Assembly (NCBI GenBank): GCA_003247275.1
Contig: QKAA01000053.1
Coordinates: forward strand, 1 to 14,702
From: a bacterium
GTDB lineage: Bacteria > Patescibacteriota > Microgenomatia > UBA1400 > RBG-16-45-19
Reading direction: 5' to 3'
Length of the DNA stretch: 14,702 nucleotides
Positions 6,015 to 14,702 of the stretch are shown piece after piece. The translations under genes and the position numbers were made by a program. The notes under the pieces were generated by a model that was given only the letters and a program-made list of their open reading frames with translations, was not told the DNA's origin and did no database searches. Numbering within the stretch: the first letter of the stretch is position 1; the number at the start of each line of letters is the position of its first letter.

Positions 6015-6530
6015 ATGTCTCCATGGCTTATTTATACTGGTTTAACTGTCGCATACATCATTATTCTCGTGCTTTATTTCCTCCGTCGTTCCAAAACCCA
6101 CGAACACGAATTGTCTCAATTTTTAGCTACAGCTAAAGACCAACTTGAATCCCACAAACAAGAAACCAATGCCTTAGCTCAAGAAAAAGTCAACCAAGCT
6201 CTTGAAGTTGTCAAAAAAGTTCAAAAAGTTGCCCAAGAGTTCGAAAAAAACGCACAGGCAGAATACGACCAAATTATCGAAGATGCTAAAACTGAGAAAA
6301 AAGAAATCCTCTCTCAAGCCAAAACTGAAATTGCCGAACTCTACGCCAACGCCGACGAAGAACTAGAAGCGTATAAAGCTGAACGAATGCGAGAAATTGA
6401 ACGAAACTTGGTCAAATTAGTTATCTCTATTACCCAAAAAGTCGTTGATGTTAGCTTGAAACCTTCTGATCACGAGAAAATTATTACCGACGCCCTAGAA
6501 GAAGTAAAAAAGAGCCGTTCTAGACTATGA
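6015..6530 (+). CDS. atpF: F-type ATP synthase subunit b (peripheral stalk)
   Basis: 171 residues. One N-terminal membrane helix (about residues 4-23, WLIYTGLTVAYIIILVLYF) ends in RR, followed by a long, highly charged, Gly/Pro-free helix (about 28-140; heptad-like K/E/A/L pattern) expected to form the right-handed b dimer. The C-terminal segment RNLVKLVISITQKVVDVSLK with a DHEKIITDALEEV ending (about 135-165) matches the delta-binding end of b subunits. Subunit b forms the static stalk that ties the alpha/beta/delta head to the membrane, where it normally contacts subunit a. The length is normal for the family. The start is set by the GAGGTG site. The last bases overlap the start of atpH (ATGA), typical of translational coupling. 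Confidence 0.92.
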   Translation: MSPWLIYTGLTVAYIIILVLYFLRRSKTHEHELSQFLATAKDQLESHKQETNALAQEKVNQALEVVKKVQKVAQEFEKNAQAEYDQIIEDAKTEKKEILSQAKTEIAELYANADEELEAYKAERMREIERNLVKLVISITQKVVDVSLKPSDHEKIITDALEEVKKSRSRL

Positions 6531-7129
6531 AAAAAACTGATACCGAAATTTTATGCGATAAACTTCTCTCCTATATTCACACCTCACACGAACTGAAACA
6601 AGTTTCTCTGGCTCTTGAAACTATTGCCATCGACCGTCATTTTAAAAACCACGCCGATAGTATCGTCAACGATAGTGACCTTAAAGATGCGCAAAAAAAA
6701 CGCCAGCTTCTTTACTTACTTGGCACCATTGAAAACTCCACCATCCACAATTTTTTCTCAGATGAAGTTGACAGCAACAACCTCTGGATCTTTGATCTCC
6801 AAAAAATTGATTACCTCGACGAATTTATTAAAAAATTCCAGCAGGCTACTGAAAAAATAATCACCCTCCATCTCACTTCCGCCAAAGACATGACTCCCCA
6901 ACAAATTCGAACCATTTCCAAAGATCTCTCCCACGAGTTTGGCACCAAGATCATTATTGAACACAGTATTAACAAAAATCTGATCGGCGGAGTGGTTGTT
7001 AAATTCGATAACTACATTTTTGACTATTCCATCCGCTCCAAATTTCAACAATTTCAACGCGAGTGGTTATCCTCTCTAGAAAGAACCTCCAAATTAACCG
7101 GTCGATATGACCCGCTTAAAACACTCTGA
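6527..7129 (+). CDS. atpH: F-type ATP synthase subunit delta (OSCP-type)
   Basis: 200 residues, starting in a 4-base overlap with atpF. The N-terminal half (residues 1-108) is helical, as expected for the domain that caps the alpha N-termini. The C-terminal half begins ITLHLTSAKDMTPQQIRTIS (about 111-130) and contains HSINKNLIGGVVVKFDNYIF with DYSIRSKFQQF (146-176), the conserved delta/OSCP signature (usual form 'D-p-x-L-I-G-G-x-x-x-x-x-G-x-x-x-x-D-x-S'). Delta joins the F1 head to the b stalk. It is slightly longer than E. coli delta (177), with about 20 extra residues at the C-terminus (LERTSKLTGRYDPLKTL). Sequence similarity is modest overall, but position and motif leave little doubt. Confidence 0.9.
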   Translation: MKKTDTEILCDKLLSYIHTSHELKQVSLALETIAIDRHFKNHADSIVNDSDLKDAQKKRQLLYLLGTIENSTIHNFFSDEVDSNNLWIFDLQKIDYLDEFIKKFQQATEKIITLHLTSAKDMTPQQIRTISKDLSHEFGTKIIIEHSINKNLIGGVVVKFDNYIFDYSIRSKFQQFQREWLSSLERTSKLTGRYDPLKTL

Positions 7130-7141
7130 TAAGCTATACCC

Positions 7142-8764
7142 ATGACAAATGCTTCACCCAAAATTGAAGATGTACTATCTGAAGTAACCAGTAGTGTCAA
7201 CTTTGATCCAGAACCTCAGGTTGTTCCCAAAGAAGAAGCTCCTTCAAACAAGTTGCCCTTCCCAAAAATTCTTGATTTTTCTTTTCCCGAAGACGACGCC
7301 GAAGCCTATCGTTTAGCCGAAGTTGGTGAAGTTACTTATGTTGGTGATGGTCTTTGTCACATTAAAGGCCTCAACAAAACCAACATGGAAGATATTATTG
7401 AAATTTTCACCCCAAACGGCTCTCAAAAAGCTCTCGTACTTGGCATCGAAGAAACTCACGTCGAAGCTGTGGTTTTGGGTGATTACTCCGCCATTAAGCG
7501 CGGCGACCAAGCCAAACAAACTGGCAGCAAACTTCGCATCCCCGTTGGCAAAGAGCTCCTTGGTCGAATTATTAGTCCGCTCGGAGAACCATTAGACGGG
7601 CTCGGCCCCATCCATGCTTCCGCCAAAAGAATTGTTGAATTTGGAGCTCCTGGAGTGGTTGATCGCGTTCCTATCACTAAACCTCTCCATACCGGCATCG
7701 CCGTTATTGACACTACAATTCCCATCGGTAGGGGACAACGAGAACTAGTTATCGGCGATCGAAAAACCGGCAAGTCTCGCACCATGCTTGATATTATTTC
7801 CAATCAACAAGATCAAAATGTCTACTGTGTTTACGTTGGTGTTGGTCTCCAAGCTGCCAAAGCTAAAGCCACCGCCAAACTACTCCAAAAACGAGGCGCT
7901 CTCAAATACACCACTATGGTTATCTCTAACTCCGACGATCCTCCCACACTTCAATACATCGCCCCATACGTCGGTACCGCCATCGGTGAATACTTTATGT
8001 ATGGTGGCAAACATGCACTTGTCATCTATGACGATCTCTCCAAACAAGCCAAAGCCTACCGCCAAGTGTCACTCTTACTCAAACGTTCACCTGGCCGAGA
8101 TGCGTATCCAGGCGATATCTTTTTTCTCCATTCCCGCTTACTTGAGCGCTCATCTCAGTTAAACAAAAAATTAGGCGGCGGCTCGCTCACTGCCCTGCCT
8201 ATTGCCGAAACCCAAAGTGGTGATGTTTCCGACTACATCATTACCAATCTCATGTCTATTACTGACGGTCACATTTACCTTGATGCCAACATGATGCACG
8301 AAGGCATTATGCCCGCTGTTAATTCCGGCTCATCTGTTTCTCGTATTGGCGGTAAAGTTCAATTTGATTTACTCCAAGAAGTTGCCGAAATTGCCTCAAG
8401 AATTTTAGCCAAATATAACGAAGTTAAGTCCTACGAAACCATCAATACCGAAGTCAGTGAAGAAACTCTCCTTGATATTACCCGCGGCAAGCGCATTCGA
8501 GATATTTTTTCCCAAGATTCCAGCATTAATTTAAGTGATGTCGAAGAAATTATTTACCTCGCCATTGCCTGTTCTGACAAAATGGATCATTGGGATCAAA
8601 AGCAAATCGATGCCTACAAACAACATTTTATTGAATACGTTAGAAATATCGATCTTGAAGAACTAACCAAAAAAATTATGACTGCCAAAAAAATAAACCA
8701 AATTGAATCTGACCTAAATACTCTATTCGTTTCTTTTGCCCGTCAATTTAATCTCAATAACTAA
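7142..8764 (+). CDS. atpA: F-type ATP synthase subunit alpha
   Basis: 540 residues (E. coli alpha has 513). The nucleotide fold is intact: P-loop GDRKTGKS at 205-212 (usual GDRQTGKT), ALVIYDDLSKQ at 292-302 with AYRQVSLLLKRSPGRDAYPGD following, and SGSSVSRIGG at 396-404 carrying the arginine finger (R401) that reaches the catalytic site on beta. Alpha is the non-catalytic subunit of the hexamer. Oddities: an N-terminal segment about 35 residues longer than usual, with an amphipathic start, then an acidic/Pro-rich linker (FDPEPQVVPKEEAPSN) before the beta-barrel at about 62. The loop before SLTALP is shortened to KKLGGG, and the usual GQK is replaced by GLQ at 235-237. The gene starts 12 bases after atpH with no clear Shine-Dalgarno site. 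The C-terminal helical domain is complete. Confidence 0.96.
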   Translation: MTNASPKIEDVLSEVTSSVNFDPEPQVVPKEEAPSNKLPFPKILDFSFPEDDAEAYRLAEVGEVTYVGDGLCHIKGLNKTNMEDIIEIFTPNGSQKALVLGIEETHVEAVVLGDYSAIKRGDQAKQTGSKLRIPVGKELLGRIISPLGEPLDGLGPIHASAKRIVEFGAPGVVDRVPITKPLHTGIAVIDTTIPIGRGQRELVIGDRKTGKSRTMLDIISNQQDQNVYCVYVGVGLQAAKAKATAKLLQKRGALKYTTMVISNSDDPPTLQYIAPYVGTAIGEYFMYGGKHALVIYDDLSKQAKAYRQVSLLLKRSPGRDAYPGDIFFLHSRLLERSSQLNKKLGGGSLTALPIAETQSGDVSDYIITNLMSITDGHIYLDANMMHEGIMPAVNSGSSVSRIGGKVQFDLLQEVAEIASRILAKYNEVKSYETINTEVSEETLLDITRGKRIRDIFSQDSSINLSDVEEIIYLAIACSDKMDHWDQKQIDAYKQHFIEYVRNIDLEELTKKIMTAKKINQIESDLNTLFVSFARQFNLNN

Positions 8765-8773
8765 AAACCACCC

Positions 8774-9688
8774 ATGAGCCAAATCACCGAAATTAAAGAG
8801 CAGCAAGGAGTCGTTACCGCAGTCGGATCATTCGCCTCTAGTTTGCAACAAATAGCTGCTGGCAGAATGACTAAGCTCCGCCAATCGGTTATTGCTGCTC
8901 GCCGATTTGTTGATGAAGCCACGATTATTTTACGAGAATTACAGACAGAAAAACAAAAAGAAATCATCAAAGAAAAACAAGCTATTGCCGCAGGGAAAAT
9001 ACAAAAGCCCCTCAAAAAACCCATCATTCCCAAAAAAACCAAACGAACTGCCATCATCGTCATCACCTCTAACCAAGGTTTATGCGGTAGCTACAACACC
9101 GACATCCAGAAAAAAATGAATGTCATTGTCGAAGACTATCCCGATGTCGATTATTTTATTATCGGCAAAAAAGGCCAAGAATTTTTCAAACGACTTGCCA
9201 AAAAACACAACATCAAATTCTATCCTTTCAACATTCCTGAAATGGTCGAAATGGAACATCTAAAACCCTTGGTTGGTATGTTTTACTATTACGATCAAAT
9301 CTTTTTGGTCTATTCTAAATACATCAATACTGCCACCAGAAATGTGGTTTTTATTGAACTGGCCGTGCCCCACAATCTAGAGGTCGAAACCGCCAAAGAA
9401 AAAGAAGAAGGCAAGTTTATTTTCGAACCGAATTTAGACGAAGTTATAGCCTCCACTAGCGCCAAGCTCCGCTATGCCCTTTTCCGCCAACAAATTCTTG
9501 ACTCCCGCCTTTCTCTTTACACCGCCCAAATGATAGCCATGCAAACCGCCTCTGAAAATGCCAAAACGCTGACTGCCGAATTACAGCTTGAATTTAACAA
9601 GGCTCGCCGCAAGCTCGTTGACAAAAAAATCCAAGAAGTCCAAGCCGGTCGCTCGCTCTGGGAAAAAAAAATAATAACCACCAACTGA
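8774..9688 (+). CDS. atpG: F-type ATP synthase subunit gamma (rotor shaft)
   Basis: 304 residues (E. coli gamma has 287). The two terminal helices that form the rotating coiled coil are recognisable: N-terminal SLQQIAAGRMTKLRQSVIAA (about 23-42) and C-terminal AMQTASENAKTLTAELQ with LEFNKARRKLVDKKIQE (about 255-290). The central Rossmann-like domain contains TSNQGLCGSYN (98-108; usual T-D-R-G-L-C-G-x-x-N), IIGKKGQEFF and LVYSKYINTATRN. A Lys-rich insert (about residues 59-91, with KPLKKPIIPKKTKR) lies between the first helix and the central domain. The usual N-terminal 'I-R-x-K-I-x-S-V-x-N-T-x-K-I-T-x-A-M' is replaced by a diverged IKEQQGVVTAVGSF. The gene starts 9 bases after atpA. It transmits rotation between F1 and the ring; the ring here is the unusual fusion protein. 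Confidence 0.93.
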   Translation: MSQITEIKEQQGVVTAVGSFASSLQQIAAGRMTKLRQSVIAARRFVDEATIILRELQTEKQKEIIKEKQAIAAGKIQKPLKKPIIPKKTKRTAIIVITSNQGLCGSYNTDIQKKMNVIVEDYPDVDYFIIGKKGQEFFKRLAKKHNIKFYPFNIPEMVEMEHLKPLVGMFYYYDQIFLVYSKYINTATRNVVFIELAVPHNLEVETAKEKEEGKFIFEPNLDEVIASTSAKLRYALFRQQILDSRLSLYTAQMIAMQTASENAKTLTAELQLEFNKARRKLVDKKIQEVQAGRSLWEKKIITTN

Positions 9689-9691
9689 TAA

Positions 9692-11131
<1,440 letters not shown>

Positions 11132-11134
11132 AAA

Positions 11135-11425
11135 ATGGACGACCAAACAAATTTTCAAGTTGTTATTGTTAGCCCCGACACATTAGTCCTCGAAACTACT
11201 GCCACCAAAGTGATTGTTCCTGGCGTCATCCAAGAGTTAGCTATTCTTCCCAACCACACCCCACTTTACTCTGAACTCATCAAGGGCACTGTCAAAATTT
11301 TCACCGAGCATGAGGGAACTAAAGAAATAGATATCGATAGCGGCATCATTCGTGTCAGAAGAAATAAAGTCAGTATTATCCTCGGCTTTGACGTTGATAT
11401 TGAACGTCAAAAACCAAAATTATAA
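11135..11425 (+). CDS. atpC: F-type ATP synthase subunit epsilon, N-terminal domain only
   Basis: 96 residues against about 135-140 in typical epsilon. The beta-sandwich domain that joins gamma to the c-ring is present: FQVVIVSPDTLVLE, then QELAILPNHTPLYSELIKGT (33-52; usual G-x-L-G-I-L-P-x-H-x-P-L-x-x-x-L-x-P-G), and SGIIRVRRNKVSIILGF near the end. The protein stops after DIERQKPKL, so the two C-terminal helices that bind ATP and inhibit hydrolysis are missing. No frame just downstream encodes them, because the opposing gene ends 2 bases after this stop. Naturally short epsilons exist in several bacterial groups, so this is probably a real short gene rather than a damaged one. It starts 3 bases after atpD. 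Confidence 0.9.
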   Translation: MDDQTNFQVVIVSPDTLVLETTATKVIVPGVIQELAILPNHTPLYSELIKGTVKIFTEHEGTKEIDIDSGIIRVRRNKVSIILGFDVDIERQKPKL

Positions 11426-11427
11426 AT

Positions 11428-13467
11428 CTATTCTTCCACAATAAAGGATCTATCAACTTCAGCTAAATCAGGTCTGCCATCTTGCTCAAAAAAAGTCGCT
11501 CTCATTCGTCTCCAACTCCCTTGAGTCGGATTTCTCCAAATCAAATAATTCAACCGTTTCAACTCACACACCACATCACCTTTTTTGATACAGTCTTGTA
11601 ATTCCTCAATTAACTGCGTCTCACCATAAATAGTTAGCGAATTACGCATATCGGTTTGTTTAATTTGAGCCAATACTGTACGAATATGTGGATTATTCGG
11701 CTGATAAGTCAACGCATAATTCATTTCTCTTTCTGCCAGTGCTTCTTGACCCAACTGAGCCAATCGATACCCAGACAATAAATGTTGTTCCGCCACTACT
11801 GCTTCTAAAGCCTTCACATAGCGATAATCCGGCATCTCGTTACTTAAATAAAGCTCTACCAGCCGCTGACCCCCATCCCGATAATTAAACACGCTCTCTC
11901 CTAGCTCTTTTGCCACCACAAACCGCAAGTTACCATCAGGAATTAAGTAAAAAGCTTGACCATCAAGGCCTAATTCATCCATCCATTGCGCATTAATTTG
12001 TGCCACCACCACTTCTTTTTCAGCTAACTTTGTTTGAGCAATTACTTCCCCCAACCTAAATGGATCAGCCAAAAAATGCTCATACGGTTGATCGTTTTGG
12101 TAACCATACCGATACCATAATGACTGAGAAGACACATGAATTGGCTCAAATTTGCTCAACACCAACTGCTTATAATACAAACCAAAACAAGAAATGTCTG
12201 AAAAACACAACACTTCACTGCCATCTGATAGGTCAGACACGACCACATCTGCATAAGTGGAGGCAAAGGAATAATTCGCCAAAGACCGCTGCTGCCAAAC
12301 CAAAACCATAAACACCAACAAGGCAATGATTCCTCCATATACTAACACTAAAGATCTTTTTAGATAAGTAAAAAACCAAACGACCCCAAACATGCTGAGT
12401 AATCCCCACCACAATTGACTTAACACAAACATTCGCTCAATTGTTGCCAGTGAAATTTCGTATTCCACTGAGTAAGGTAAATAATGAGGCATGCTCAAAT
12501 ACCCTGCCAATAGAGGACCAGAAAAAATAAAACTCGCTAATATAGGCCAGTAATAAAAAGCCTTACTTTTTTGACCATAAATAACCCCCAATATGCCAAA
12601 GATCAAAGTAATTCCCCAATAGCGCCACATCGACAGAGCATAAAATTGTACTGACGCCCACACCGAAGCCATCGAAACTCCACTCAAATAAGCACTCATC
12701 TCTCCTTGAGCCACTGAATATCCTGAAAAATCACTTCGTAACACAAATTTCCACAGTGATGTTAAAGAGGGGACAAACCTCCACGAATCAGCATTTTGCT
12801 GCAACCCTAATGCCCACAACAGCAACAGGCTCATGCCTCCCCCCACCACCAAACCCGAAACCAACATCCCCCATTGTTTCCAGCAGTTTTTGTACCGCTT
12901 TAGACGGAAAAATAACCATACCAACTGCGGTCCAACTGTCAAAATCAACAGCTGATGATGCATCAAACCCACTCCCATCGTTAATCCCAACCAAAACCAT
13001 CGACTCAATCCAAATCCCTTTTTCTTTTCTATCCCAATAATCAACCAAAAAATCAATAAAGACAATAAACTCAATAACCCAAACACTTCTATATGTATGC
13101 CATGTTCCCAAATTAATTTACTCGATCCAACCAATAAACCTCCAAGAATCACCAACTGCATCGGTAAACGAAATGAATAATTTCTCTGCCAAATCATCAT
13201 GACCAGCCCAATTGAAGCTGCCATGAATATCACAGCTAAAAAATGAGCTGATTGGGCTGGTGGCAGAGGTAACACATGTGTTACGCCATAAATCATTCCC
13301 ATTAATAATGGATAACCGGGAGGGTGAGGGAGAGCTAACGAATATCCTGCCGCTATTAATTCGTCACTATCTCCAAATCCCGTCATATCTCGCGCCGCTG
13401 AAAATCCATACAAAAAAACAAAAAATAGAATGATTACAATAAATGGATACTTTTTCACAAAACCCAT
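11428..13467 (-). CDS. DUF2723 / TMEM260-like membrane glycosyltransferase (GT-C type) with C-terminal soluble domain
   Basis: 679 residues. After a first membrane helix (about 8-22) come FGDSDELIAAGYSLALPHPP (31-50) and GYPLLMG, the DUF2723 signature (acidic GDSxE followed by a-H-P-P-G-Y-P-L). About ten further hydrophobic segments lie up to about residue 391, including LMHHQLL (168-174), also typical. Residues 396-679 are soluble, with a TPR-like pair (AEQHLLSGYRLAQLGQEALA, then EMNYALTYQPNNPHI) near 560-610. The family belongs to the GT-C superfamily of lipid-sugar-using transferases, and human TMEM260 O-mannosylates Ig-like IPT domains. Acceptor and sugar here are unknown. The ATG directly follows the stop of the upstream ATPase gene (TAA-ATG), so they are co-transcribed. 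It is convergent with the atp genes, 2 bases from the atpC stop. It could alternatively be a different GT-C enzyme of cell-envelope assembly. Confidence 0.82.
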   Translation of the reverse strand: MGFVKKYPFIVIILFFVFLYGFSAARDMTGFGDSDELIAAGYSLALPHPPGYPLLMGMIYGVTHVLPLPPAQSAHFLAVIFMAASIGLVMMIWQRNYSFRLPMQLVILGGLLVGSSKLIWEHGIHIEVFGLLSLLSLLIFWLIIGIEKKKGFGLSRWFWLGLTMGVGLMHHQLLILTVGPQLVWLFFRLKRYKNCWKQWGMLVSGLVVGGGMSLLLLWALGLQQNADSWRFVPSLTSLWKFVLRSDFSGYSVAQGEMSAYLSGVSMASVWASVQFYALSMWRYWGITLIFGILGVIYGQKSKAFYYWPILASFIFSGPLLAGYLSMPHYLPYSVEYEISLATIERMFVLSQLWWGLLSMFGVVWFFTYLKRSLVLVYGGIIALLVFMVLVWQQRSLANYSFASTYADVVVSDLSDGSEVLCFSDISCFGLYYKQLVLSKFEPIHVSSQSLWYRYGYQNDQPYEHFLADPFRLGEVIAQTKLAEKEVVVAQINAQWMDELGLDGQAFYLIPDGNLRFVVAKELGESVFNYRDGGQRLVELYLSNEMPDYRYVKALEAVVAEQHLLSGYRLAQLGQEALAEREMNYALTYQPNNPHIRTVLAQIKQTDMRNSLTIYGETQLIEELQDCIKKGDVVCELKRLNYLIWRNPTQGSWRRMRATFFEQDGRPDLAEVDRSFIVEE

Positions 13468-14702
13468 TTATACCGAAACTTTCCGATAATACCGCTCAAG
13501 TGACAGTTGAATAATTTTTTCTCTATTCCCATTCACCACCGATGGCAACGGTAATGTCGTGGCTGCAAACGGAGTCGAAGTTAACCCATCAACTGACATT
13601 TTCAATAAAATCTCGAATTTGCCCAATCCCACCAGATCCTCCTTCGTATAAACCCCGCCAAATTCTTTTTCCAAAATCGCCGCATCAGATGCCCCCACTA
13701 CAAAAGTTGCTAAAGTGCCCACATTGCCAAAAATCGCTTTTTGCACCGGATCAGCCACTTGATCAGTATATTGATTAGCTAATAACAAATTAAGCCTGTA
13801 TTTGCGCGCCTCAGATAATATCTTGGTAAAAGAATCGGTCGCAAAATTCTGAAACTCATCCACATACAAATAAAAATCTTTCCGCTTATCGGCTTCCTGA
13901 CCAACTCGCTTCATTGCCACCAATTGAATTTTAGTAATTAGCATCGCACCCAATAAAGCCGTTGTATCCTCACCCAGTTTCCCTTGAGACAAATTAACTA
14001 TCAAAATTTTTCCTTGATCCATCACTTCATCCAGTGAAAAAGTCGATTTAGTTGAGCCAACCACTCGACGTATTCGTTGTGCTGACAAAAACTGTCCCAC
14101 CTTGTTTAATACTGGAGCAATCGCTTCTGCTCTAAACTTTGGATTCATCGTCTCAAACTCTTGTGTCCAAAAGGCTCCTAAAACTTGATCGGACTCAGCA
14201 ATCTTTGCTACCGCCTGTTTTCTAAACACATCATTAGTCAACATTTTAGGAATATCCACAAAGGTGGCTTCATCTAAATAAAGCAGCGACAATACAGTAT
14301 TTCGCAAAATGTATTCCAGTCGTGGACCCCATGAATGACCATATAGTTTTTTAAATACCGACACAATTCCCGAGGCAATCACATCGGTATGAGTCACTAA
14401 ATCAGCGTCAAACAAGTTTAGTGAAAAAGCTCGATCATCTGACAATGTTGGATCCAAATAAATCACATCATTTAAACGACGCTTAGGAATATAATCCAAC
14501 ACAATTTCTGATAAATCGCCGTGAGGATCGATAATCGCTACCCCTTCACCATTTCTAATATCATTAATCGCCATATTGGCAATTAACGTCGACTTACCGG
14601 CACCAGTCTTTCCAATTACATATGTATGTTTCCGTCGATCCTCCCGTTTTAATCCCATTACCACTTCACGATTTCGCCATACCGTTTTGGCAAAGAAATT
14701 CG
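13468..14702 (-). CDS. VirD4/TraG-like (HerA-FtsK superfamily) ATPase, 5' end off the window
   Basis: The frame remains open to the right edge (FFAKTVWRNRE precedes the GTG at 14664, which is an internal Val and not a start). Numbering from that GTG: Walker A GKTGAGKST (18-26), IIDPHGDLSE (44-53), Walker B FYLYVDEFQNF (264-274), and the sensor-like LLLANQYTDQ (293-302) following LSEARKYRLN. This combination, especially 'H-x-Y-V-I-G-K-T-G-x-G-K-S' and 'D-P-H-G-D', marks the type IV secretion coupling-protein-like ATPases that are abundant in CPR genomes and often annotated 'TraM recognition' or 'DUF87'. Such proteins pump DNA or protein, but the substrate here is unknown and no relaxase or other secretion gene is in view. 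The missing upstream part may hold membrane helices. The downstream glycosyltransferase gene starts at the very next base after its stop. Confidence 0.85.
   Translation of the reverse strand, partial: NFFAKTVWRNREVVMGLKREDRRKHTYVIGKTGAGKSTLIANMAINDIRNGEGVAIIDPHGDLSEIVLDYIPKRRLNDVIYLDPTLSDDRAFSLNLFDADLVTHTDVIASGIVSVFKKLYGHSWGPRLEYILRNTVLSLLYLDEATFVDIPKMLTNDVFRKQAVAKIAESDQVLGAFWTQEFETMNPKFRAEAIAPVLNKVGQFLSAQRIRRVVGSTKSTFSLDEVMDQGKILIVNLSQGKLGEDTTALLGAMLITKIQLVAMKRVGQEADKRKDFYLYVDEFQNFATDSFTKILSEARKYRLNLLLANQYTDQVADPVQKAIFGNVGTLATFVVGASDAAILEKEFGGVYTKEDLVGLGKFEILLKMSVDGLTSTPFAATTLPLPSVVNGNREKIIQLSLERYYRKVSV

Noticed and set aside
7483..7803. Antisense open frame of about 106 codons within atpA
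   Set aside because: It is complementary to a highly conserved coding region and has no family resemblance or ribosome site. The same applies to the other antisense and out-of-frame openings across the window.

Overview
The window reads as a compact, low-to-moderate GC bacterial chromosome, most likely from the Candidate Phyla Radiation (Patescibacteria; a Microgenomates-like lineage is my guess). The reasons are very tight packing with 4-bp overlaps and touching stop codons, few Shine-Dalgarno sequences, and a membrane-anchored solute-binding protein with no transporter beside it. A VirD4/TraG-like ATPase of the kind common in these genomes and a divergent, streamlined ATP synthase point the same way. 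TGA is used as a stop codon and the genes have no in-frame TGA, so the standard bacterial code applies. This placement is inference from gene content.

Layout, left to right: (1) 1-2625, plus strand: the C-terminal end of UvrC (cut by the left edge), a PF04020/YvlD-type membrane protein, SecG and a membrane-anchored family-5 solute-binding protein. (2) 2622-3907, minus strand: two genes of unknown function, one a single-pass protein with a Ser/Ala/Pro linker and an outside beta domain, the other a small soluble protein. They diverge from the next block. (3) 3961-11425, plus strand: an F-type ATPase locus in the order c-like, b, delta, alpha, gamma, beta, epsilon. (4) 11428-14702, minus strand: a VirD4/TraG-like ATPase (cut by the right edge), then a DUF2723/TMEM260-like membrane glycosyltransferase that starts directly after its stop codon.

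The unusual part is block 3. The gene in the atpE position encodes 654 residues instead of about 80. It has a signal peptide, about five Ig-like beta domains (roughly 550 residues outside the cell), and only then a two-helix F-type c-subunit hairpin with a recognisable RNP loop. In helix 2, where the ion-binding Asp/Glu of the family should lie, there is isoleucine (I639), and neither helix contains any acidic residue. No subunit a (atpB) gene is present in the window. The F1 parts look catalytically intact: the Walker motifs, the catalytic Glu of beta and the arginine finger of alpha are all present. Epsilon is only its N-terminal domain. As read, this is an F1 motor with stator parts next to a ring protein that appears unable to carry ions and that would display a crown of Ig-like stalks. 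It could be an ATP-driven rotary or anchored surface device, or a structural ring working alongside an ordinary c subunit encoded elsewhere.

The neighbouring TMEM260-like enzyme is a possible glycosyltransferase for those stalks, since the human homologue O-mannosylates Ig-like IPT domains. That link is inferred from adjacency only.
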